From Malurus cyaneus samueli (taxonomy: Eukaryota > Chordata > Aves > Passeriformes > Maluridae), in contig CM019238.1 of the NCBI GenBank assembly GCA_009741485.1, positions 11,615,030 to 11,679,029 on the forward strand: DNA of 64,000 nt, read 5' to 3'. The notes beneath the pieces are model-generated. The model was not told the DNA's origin. It saw only the letters and a list, made by a program, of their open reading frames with translations, and ran no database searches. Each line of letters opens with the position of its first letter. Position 1 is the stretch's first letter. Position numbers and translations under genes: made by a program. Positions 57,001 to 64,000 of the stretch are shown here, in pieces.

Positions 57001-60000
57001 GACCATCACAGGGAGTGCTTGTGCCTCAGGGAGGTGTTCAGGATTAAGCCTCCATCGAGGCTCTGGCAAGAGAGCAGATAGTGTGATTGCCTCTGGGAAG
57101 CGTGGCAAAGCCTTTCCTGGGGATCCAGCTCTTCCCAGTGCCCCCCAGCAGCCCGTGGCTGATCCCTGGTACAGACACTCTGCACACCTGCGATGCTCAG
57201 CTCGGGGCTGAAGTGCCTCGATGCCACGTCACGGTGCGGCTCAGTACCTGATCCTAAAGGAGCTCACCTGGTGGCATCTTTATCTTGAAAGGAGCAGCAG
57301 CCACTGTGTGCTATTTTCAGCCTTGCAGGCTTGTTTGGAGCAACTCTCCTGCTGTTTCTTGAGTTGAAGCCCCAGACGAGCTCATCCCAAAGGGAAAAGC
57401 AGCGCTGCCTTGGGTGAGCACACAGGAATGTGTTCAGAGAAGGGAAGGAGCTCGTTGGTGTGTCCTGACTCACTCCCAAGCTCCAGCTGGGAGAAGGACC
57501 CCAGCATTTTGCCTGGTCCAGCAGCCCTCACCCCTTTGGACAGGCTGGGGCTGCCCCTGTTTCTGGTGGAGATAACACCAGCTTGGAACTGGAGGCACCA
57601 TACCCTGCTCCCTCTCTTCTGGCCTCAGAAAGGCACCAGTGATAAACTATTGCAGTGTCATTTTAAATAGGGGAGGTTTATTAGAATCCCCTGTAAATCA
57701 GGCCTGAAATCACCGCTGTGGTTTTGCAATAAGCCTGAGTCCTGCTGAACGGCTCACGCAGCTTCTGCTTGAAATTCCTATTTTAAAAGCGCTTTTGTGA
57801 CTCCCCCATGAAGGCAGCTCGATTTGTAGCCGTGCACCAGGACGCAGCACGGCCCACCAAGCTGGGAGAGAGAGGCTCTTTCCCTTTAATGACAGCCATC
57901 TGCAGGTTCCTATAACTTAGCAATGTTCCCAGCCATGATTTATGGAGGGTGCTTAGCTTTACGGTACAATCTTTACTGTTTTACAGGGTTCCTTTTTTTT
58001 CCCAGTTAAATGTTGTTTTCTGAATAATTCCAAGCTGCCAGTAGGTTTACAGAGGAGAAAACTGGAATGAATCTCTCCTTGCTTTTATTTACTCCTATTT
58101 GAGTACTGTGTTTCTGCATCCATTTTGGAGATTTACAATGGTATTAAGGTTGCTTCCCTCATCCTCATTTTATAGATTTCTGCTGCAATCATTTTGAAAA
58201 ACAGAAAGCTGACAGGAAAATTAGGAAATTAGATATCATGTTCCTGTTCCCTCCAGTGCCCTGATGAAGAAGGGGAGAAGAAAAATCAACTGAAGGTATA
58301 ATAAATAACATTATATATCCCAGAGTCCCCTCACTGATGCTGGCACCTCCTCTGGGCATCCCACTGCATCCCATCCTGCCAGCACTGCCCTGACCCCAAG
58401 AACATTGGGCTGTACCCGTGGCTGTTGAGGCAGCAGCTGTCCAAGTGCCAAGTTCACAGGCTAATTGCTCATCTAATTTTAATTGCTAATGGTGGCCCAT
58501 GGAGCAGCAGCTCCCTGAGCTGAAGTTATCTCAGCCTATTGTTCAAGTTTCTGGAAAATAATTGCCCCAGAAAGAGAAAAAATATGGTGGTGAGCACCAG
58601 CTCTGGGGACAGTGGTGTGGTGGTTTTCATATATGACCTGGAGCACCATCTCCATCACCACCAACATCTGAGGGCAGAAGAGGCTGATAAGATTAAGGAG
58701 GACAGCAGCCACAGGCCCTCCTGCAGCTCATTGCACACAGGAGTTGCACTAGCTTGCTCCAGCACCGCCAGCTCTCCAGAAAAACAACCCCTAAATCAAC
58801 CTTTCAAATAATTCATGTGTGTATGAGCCAAACTCAGTCCTTTCCAGTCAAAATGAGCATGCTGAGCTTTTCAAAAAGGAGTGGCTTATCTAGTTATGGG
58901 CAAAGGCTGTTTATCTCATGGGAGCTTGTGCCACCAGCAGCCAAAGACAATCCACAGCATGGGCAAAATTCACCTGGGGAAGGCTTCTGCTCTATGAGTT
59001 TGTTGTCACAGGCAAAACAAAAAATTTGGAAATCATTCCACATCACAAAGTGACCTATTTGTTCTGATTTCTTCCTATCTTGGGTTACAAAGACAGGTAT
59101 TTTACAGTTTTTGCTCCTCCTGCACCAGTGATGTGATGACTAGGGAAAGGGTTTTCCTTGCTCCTTTTACCTCAGATATGGGATTTCCCATCTGTCTTTA
59201 AAATCTGGCTCATCATTTTGTGCAATACATTACCCTTGACTCAGGTCGAGAACAGGTATTTTATATTTTCATTTAAACAGGGAGAACATCCATTCTGTCT
59301 TTCCTGTTCTTTATGGAAACATCTGTGAAACAAAGCAACTGAACACTGCAAAATGTTGAAATTGCCCAGGGAGTGAAATTCTGAAACTGCATCCTACAAA
59401 AATGCCATTTCCATTTAGCCCAGTGAGTTAGAAAGAGATTTAAATATAAAGTATTATTTTGGCTTCATGGGTTCAACCTTTGTACATCAGAAAATATGGC
59501 TTTATGTTAATATATGATACAGTATGATATACAAATAAATCCAAACATAACTTTTTACGGTATGTGTTCTTTACATTTGTATCTTTTTCTACCTTAAAAT
59601 GCATTTAAAACTCATTTAAATTATAATATAAATTGTTCTCATTGAGTGACTTGTACTTTGATTTGACACCTGATGTTCTGATAGGCAACAGGGGATTTTG
59701 TAATGCTGTAACTACACTGGGTATAAAATATAAAGACAAAAATGTAGGGGGAAAATGCAATATAAATAGAACAATGATGGAGTAAAGAGAAATCAAAGGG
59801 GCTGCTGGCTGCAGTGCAGGGGCCCAGCTGTCCCAGGGAAGCAGCCAGCTGGGCAGCAGGCAAGGAGGCCAGGCAGATGTCTGGCTTCTGCTGTCAGCTT
59901 TGATGGCACTGATGTGTTCCCACAGAGCATCTTGATGCCATCGAATCAGCATTTTCCAACAGAAAGTAACTGGGAAAACTGTCCTGCTGGAAAATTGTTG

Positions 60001-60021
60001 ATAGTCTTTACCAGCTGCTGA
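54062..60021. other. HS6ST2 upstream flank, fifth segment (no gene seen)
   Basis: Unique sequence. The AT-rich block 54.42-54.95 kb contains ATTATGCAAAATTTA and other POU/homeodomain-like sites. A T15 run lies at 55231-55245. The 56.5-57.5 kb part is GC-richer with a spurious 196-codon minus-strand frame. 57.9-58.3 kb and 59.1-59.7 kb are AT-rich. No domain or transposon was recognised. Confidence 0.55.
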
Positions 60022-60450
60022 TTGCAGAATTATAGAATAATTCCACAGAATAATTTTGGAAGGGTCCTTAAGGATCATCGAGTCCAATGCCTGCTCCTTG
60101 CTGGAGTGAATCATCCGACCAAGAGCATCTCCCAAAGCTCCTTGATCTCTGAAGGCCGGTGTTGTGAGAGTCTGTTCCAGGGGCTGCCCACTCTCTCAGT
60201 GAAGAATCCTTTCCTAATGTCCAGTCTGAGCTTCCCCTGACACAGCTTTATCCCGTTTCCTCCCGCCCTGTCCATGGAGCAGCTCTCCCTCCCCTGAGGA
60301 GGCTCTGGACTGTGGTGAGGTCCCCTCAGCCTTCTCTTCTCCAAGCTGAACAAACCAAGTGACTTCAGATGCTCCTCCATGCCTTGCCCTGGAAGCTTTT
60401 CACCATCTTGGTTTCCTTTGTCTGGACAAACTCTGATCTGAGTGCAGAAG
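60022..60450 (-). mobile_element. CR1 LINE 3' fragment
   Basis: The plus strand reads as the reverse complement of an avian CR1: AGAATTATAGAATAATTCCA, TTGGAAGGGTCCTTAAGGAT, CATCGAGTCCAATGCC, GTGAAGAATCCTTTCCTAAT, CTTCTCTTCTCCAAGCTGAA and TTTGTCTGGACAAACTC. The element's 3' end is at the left. About 430 bp remain, with no intact frame. Confidence 0.95.
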
Positions 60451-60589
60451 TTGCCCTTCCAAATAAAAAAAGAAATAAACACACAAGGTCTCTTCTCCCC
60501 AAACAGAAGCTTGGCTCTCTCCCTTTTGCATTACAGGCAATATTAACCACAATCCACCGTCACATCACTCAGGATGGTGCAAGCCTTTC

Positions 60590-60774
60590 CCCTTCAGCTA
60601 TGGCTTTTACCCTTCAGCCATTGCCTTTTCCCTTCAGCCATGGTCCTTTCCTTTCAGCCATGGCCATTCCCCTTCAGCCATGGCCATTCCCCTTCATCCA
60701 TGGCCTTTTCCCTTCATCCATGGCCCTTTCCCCTTTCAGCCATGGCTATTCCCCTTCAGCCATGGCCTTTCCAA
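60590..60774. repeat. 20-bp minisatellite, about nine copies
   Basis: Consensus CCATGGCCATTCCCCTTCAG repeats about nine times with substitutions, and one unit is 2 bp longer. The unit length is not a multiple of three, so the proline/phenylalanine-rich open frames over it are artefacts. Confidence 0.93.
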
Positions 60775-61089
60775 GCAAGAGCCCAGTACAAATGTAGCTT
60801 TTCCTCTCACAGAGCCTGATTCTGTGCCCAAGATTTGTTGCCATTCCTGTTCCTTCTCTTGTACCTCTGGAGCCTTTCTGCAGTGGGCAGCCAGATCTGC
60901 AAGCAGGACCTGAGGTGCAGGGGTTTAATCTTGTTGTGGTGATGTCCTCATTCTTGGAGCCTTCCTCCATCCTCTCCGTGGCCATGAGGAAGGTGCCAGC
61001 CCCTGGAAAAGAGCAGCTGCAGAGGCTCCAGCACATTTTCCTGCTTTAGGGCAAGTGCTAATTCAAAGCCCATCATTCTGTGTGTGTAG

Positions 61090-61500
61090 ACAGGTCTGTT
61101 TTAACAAGGGCACTCATTTGCACTCATCAGTACTGAATTTCGCCTGCCAGTTCATATCACCCCGACACTTATTTCTGTGAGATCCTTTTGCAAACCTCTG
61201 CCTTGGGTCTGGCTGCTCTGGACAAACCTGTGTCATCCACAAATGTCACCATCTCACCACTCATCTCTTTGTTCCAGGTCATTTCAGAATATGCTGACAG
61301 TGTCCAACCCAGACACCTGCAGGATTGCCACTCTAATTTCCACACACTGTTAAAATTGATATAGGATTTTTTTTCCTAGCCCTTGTTTCCTACGTGTAGT
61401 CAGTCCATAGGAGATTAATCTTGTGGAAATCTAGTCTCATTAAGCCATTTCAGTGATTCTCTTCTGTGCTTTAACCCTGCTGGCTCCTTCCTGGTGCATT
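61090..61500 (-). mobile_element. Ancient CR1-like LINE fragment, reverse-transcriptase region
   Basis: Ordered similarity, on the plus strand as reverse complement, to old sauropsid CR1: GTGAGATCCTTTTGCAAACC, TGTCATCCACAAATGTCACC, TCATTTCAGAATATGCTGAC, CTTGTTTCCTACGTGTAGTC, AGTCCATAG and TGGAAATCTAGTCTCATTAA. It is more diverged than the CR1 at 60.2 kb and so probably an independent, older insertion. Confidence 0.65.
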
Positions 61501-62992
61501 TGCCTGCTTTTGGAAGCATTAAATAAGCAATCTCTGCTTGTAGGTAGTATAGTAAAGGTCACTTGTCTTGGTTTATTTTAAACTTTTTAATTTAATCCCT
61601 TCCAATTTCATCTTAATCTGTTTCCTCATTCTCCTCCAGCTTCTTCGTTTAAAATGAAATATAGCTGTGCTAGGATGGCTTTTCCACAGGGATGCTGAAT
61701 TTGATAACAACAGACAGTACCAGACCAGTACTCACATGGGGAATGAGAGCCTCAGGAATAAATCAACAAGTGACTTTCCTCACCTGGGCTCTCTAATTGG
61801 TCCTTCCACCTGAAAAAAGGGACACTTATGGTACTTCCAAACCTGGTCTTGTGTAGTCAACCCCCAAGACAACACCAACCATGATGAAAACTGAAGTTTC
61901 CCTTTCAGGGAGGGACAAATTATGAAAGTCTGCAGTATTTAAAAAAACCCTCAGAAGAGCCTTGGCATGAGGAAGGAGATCTCAAACTTACCTTGGCAAA
62001 GCCAAGCCCACACCAGAGCGGGGCAGGGGGCAGAACTGTCCCATGGGTCAATGTGCAGCCTTCACCTCTCAGCTGCCCTGTCAGAACTGCTCCTCACTGA
62101 CCTGTTTGGAATGAGAATTGATTTTCATGGGAACAGCTGTTAATCCTTTTGGCTCACCAAATGGTTGCATTACTTCCCTCTCTGGCTGCTTGCAAGCTCC
62201 TTGCCAAAGCTGGGTCTTACTCCACTGAGTGTTTGGCTGTTTCCAGAGATCCTGTGAGAGAGCTGGGAGAGGTGGGAAGGGGCTGTGGCACTGGGAAACA
62301 GGCAGTGAAATACTATACAAATCCTTTCTAGTAAATCAGATTTAATACTTTTATGCTATTACAAGCTCCATTGAAAATAGTGCAAAAACTCTTAGTAAAT
62401 CTGTCCCCTAGGTGCCTTATGTCTGTATTTATTCTGTCTTTTGAAATTCGTCCATTTACCCAGTTCAGTTTTTGCTTCTGGGTGTTAGTTTTTATCCAAC
62501 ATGATTTAATTTTGTGCTGGGGATTGGGTTTAAAGCTTGCACCATGATATCTAAATAAGTTCATTAAATGCTCTAAGTTTCTCTGGTTACAAGTATAAAT
62601 TCATCAGCATGGAAATAATGACATCTTAAACCTATTAAATTTAAAATATCTTTATGCTCAACCCCAGAGCTCAGATATGCCAGCCAATGATAATCAAATG
62701 CCACCCGACCACTCAAAAATTCCAGAGAAGAGAAAATGAGCTGGTTTGAGGATGCCTGCGAGGCAAATCAGGCTGTCAAAATCCTATCATTCTTGGGAGG
62801 AATTTACATAGCTCATATTAAACTCACCAGAGCGACTGGAAACCTGGAGTAATTAAATGCCGTGGGGGGAGGTGGGATGCTGGATGTGCCTCAGCCAGGA
62901 GGCCCCTGCAAAAGGAGGAGGCTCAGGAGGGCTCCCCAAAGAACCAGGGTGCCCTGGGGGCTGGGGAAGCTCTGAGCTGGGATCTGTGAAGA
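61500..62992. other. HS6ST2 upstream flank, sixth segment (no gene seen)
   Basis: Unique sequence. The AT-rich block at 62.33-62.86 kb resembles conserved non-coding DNA, with runs such as AATTTAAAATATC and CCAATGATAATCAAATG. No gene signal was found. Confidence 0.55.
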
Positions 62993-63286
62993 AGAGAGGA
63001 GCACTGTGCAGTCAAGGTGGTGAGTGGGTGATGGATGTCCAAGGGAGGAAGGCAGAAACCTCTCTGGCTGCAAGAAAACCCCTTGGCTTCTCCCCCAGCA
63101 CCTGATTCCTCCCCTGCATGGGCTGGCAGGAGAGAGGAGCATTGTGCAATCAGGGTGGTGAGTGGGTGATGGATGTCCAAGGGAGATGGATGTCCAAGGG
63201 AGGAAGGCAGAAACCTCCCTGGCTGCAGGAAAACCCCTTGGCTTCCCCCCCAGCACCCTGATTCCTCCCCAGCATGAGCTGGCAGG
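62993..63286. repeat. 138-bp tandem duplication with a nested short duplication
   Basis: Copy 1 (62993-63130) and copy 2 (63131-63286) share AGAGAGGAGCA, GGTGGTGAGTGGGTGATGGA, GAAAACCCCTTGGCTTC and GGCAGG in the same order with few mismatches. Copy 2 is longer because GATGGATGTCCAAGGGA is itself repeated inside it. The 233-codon minus-strand frame across it is an artefact of the duplication. Confidence 0.93.
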
Positions 63287-64000
63287 GCTTCACCTCCTCC
63301 TGTCCCTCTGCCTCGCAGCCCGGCTCTCCGCACGCACATTGCTCCAGTTTTCAGAAAGAAAACACTGCTTAATTTCCATAAAGAGAGCTGGGAGCTGCTC
63401 CCAGCCCATGGTTTGCTCCTTCCTCCATGGCAGATGGCCCTGGCTCCACAGCACAGGAGCAGGTGAGCCCGGGAGGCTGGAGGCAGAGCACCAGCCCTGA
63501 TTTGCACAGGATGGGCTGCAATAAAGGTGGGCAGGAGCAGCTGCCTCTGTCCAAAACCCTGGTCCCCAGTCCCAGGGCACCATGGCACTGCAGAGAGTTT
63601 GGGAGGAGATGGCTTTTGTTTCACAGACTGTCACTGCACCGAGTGTGAGGCACCTTAATCCTCCTCTTATTGGCATGACATATCGTAATGGCTTCTTTGG
63701 TTACCTATCTCGTCACTGTGTACTCAGAAAGCTTTAATCTGTAGATTATTTACTCAATAGACTGTAAAGGCTTCGTGTAATAGCACATAACAGCTTCCAG
63801 CAGTTACAGCCTGTTGTGTCACGGGGAGTTTGTGTTGATTCCCTGCCACAAAATCTAACACAAGGCATCTAAGATAATATATAGTATTGTGTTGGCCTAA
63901 GAAGAATTGCCCAAATTTCCCTTTTGTTTCTTTCCTTTTTATTTATTTTTTTTAACTTTTAAAAGGCAATATTAAAAATAAAGCTTCTTTTCCAAAAACA
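63287..64000. other. Right end of window (no gene seen)
   Basis: The first half is GC-moderate unique sequence. From about 63650 it becomes AT-rich with T runs (63930-63960). AATAAA-type hexamers occur on both strands near the end, but nothing supports a transcript 3' end. Confidence 0.5.

Noticed and set aside
56518..57108. 196-codon minus-strand frame
   Set aside because: No recognisable domain, no conserved motif and overlapping open frames on the other strand. Consistent with chance in GC-richer DNA.
59605..60135. 176-codon minus-strand frame
   Set aside because: Begins inside the CR1 tail and continues into AT-rich DNA. It has no coding character.
60369..60913. Proline/phenylalanine-rich plus-strand frames around 60.4-60.9 kb
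   Set aside because: They translate the 20-bp minisatellite in several frames and overlap CR1.
62923..63624. 233-codon minus-strand frame with internal protein repeats
   Set aside because: The protein repeat is the 138-bp DNA duplication read through. No domain was recognised.
63930..64000. Possible 3' end of the neighbouring gene (AATAAA-like hexamers on both strands)
   Set aside because: The hexamers are expected by chance in such T/A-rich sequence, and no exon or conserved UTR is visible.

Overview
This window looks like bird nuclear DNA. The evidence is several CR1 retrotransposon tails with typical avian 3' ends, few other interspersed repeats, one strong CpG island, long AT-rich non-coding stretches, and a vertebrate gene exon with intact splice signals. 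The species cannot be named from the sequence alone.

Only one protein-coding exon can be supported. It is the first coding exon of HS6ST2 (heparan sulfate 6-O-sulfotransferase 2), on the minus strand at 19182-19693. It encodes the cytoplasmic tail, signal-anchor, stem and the 5' PAPS-binding motif of the enzyme, and it ends in a consensus phase-2 splice donor. Everything from 1 to 19181 is therefore read as the 5' part of HS6ST2 intron 1. The remaining exons should lie to the left of the window, since no sequence for the downstream catalytic domain was found here.

The exon sits in a CpG island of about 2.3 kb (about 18760-21050), which is the expected promoter. Its upstream half is a GC-rich minisatellite (about 19893-20560) that repeats a GC-box-bearing segment six times among short units related to GGGACAGCACCGACACC. 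It also has G-quadruplex-capable runs on the template strand. This is the most distinctive structure in the window.

From 21050 to 64000 there is no supportable gene. This is the upstream flank of HS6ST2. In human the next conserved gene in this direction is GPC4; that placement is prior knowledge and is not seen here. The flank holds CR1 remnants (about 28.4, 37.3, 47.3, 53.9, 60.2 and 61.3 kb), several small tandem duplications, a 36-nt poly-T tract, and AT-rich blocks that look like conserved regulatory DNA but need alignment to prove. One 91-nt CpG-rich block with splice-like borders (47001-47091) could be a non-coding exon. No unusual multi-gene system, CRISPR array, tRNA or rRNA was seen.
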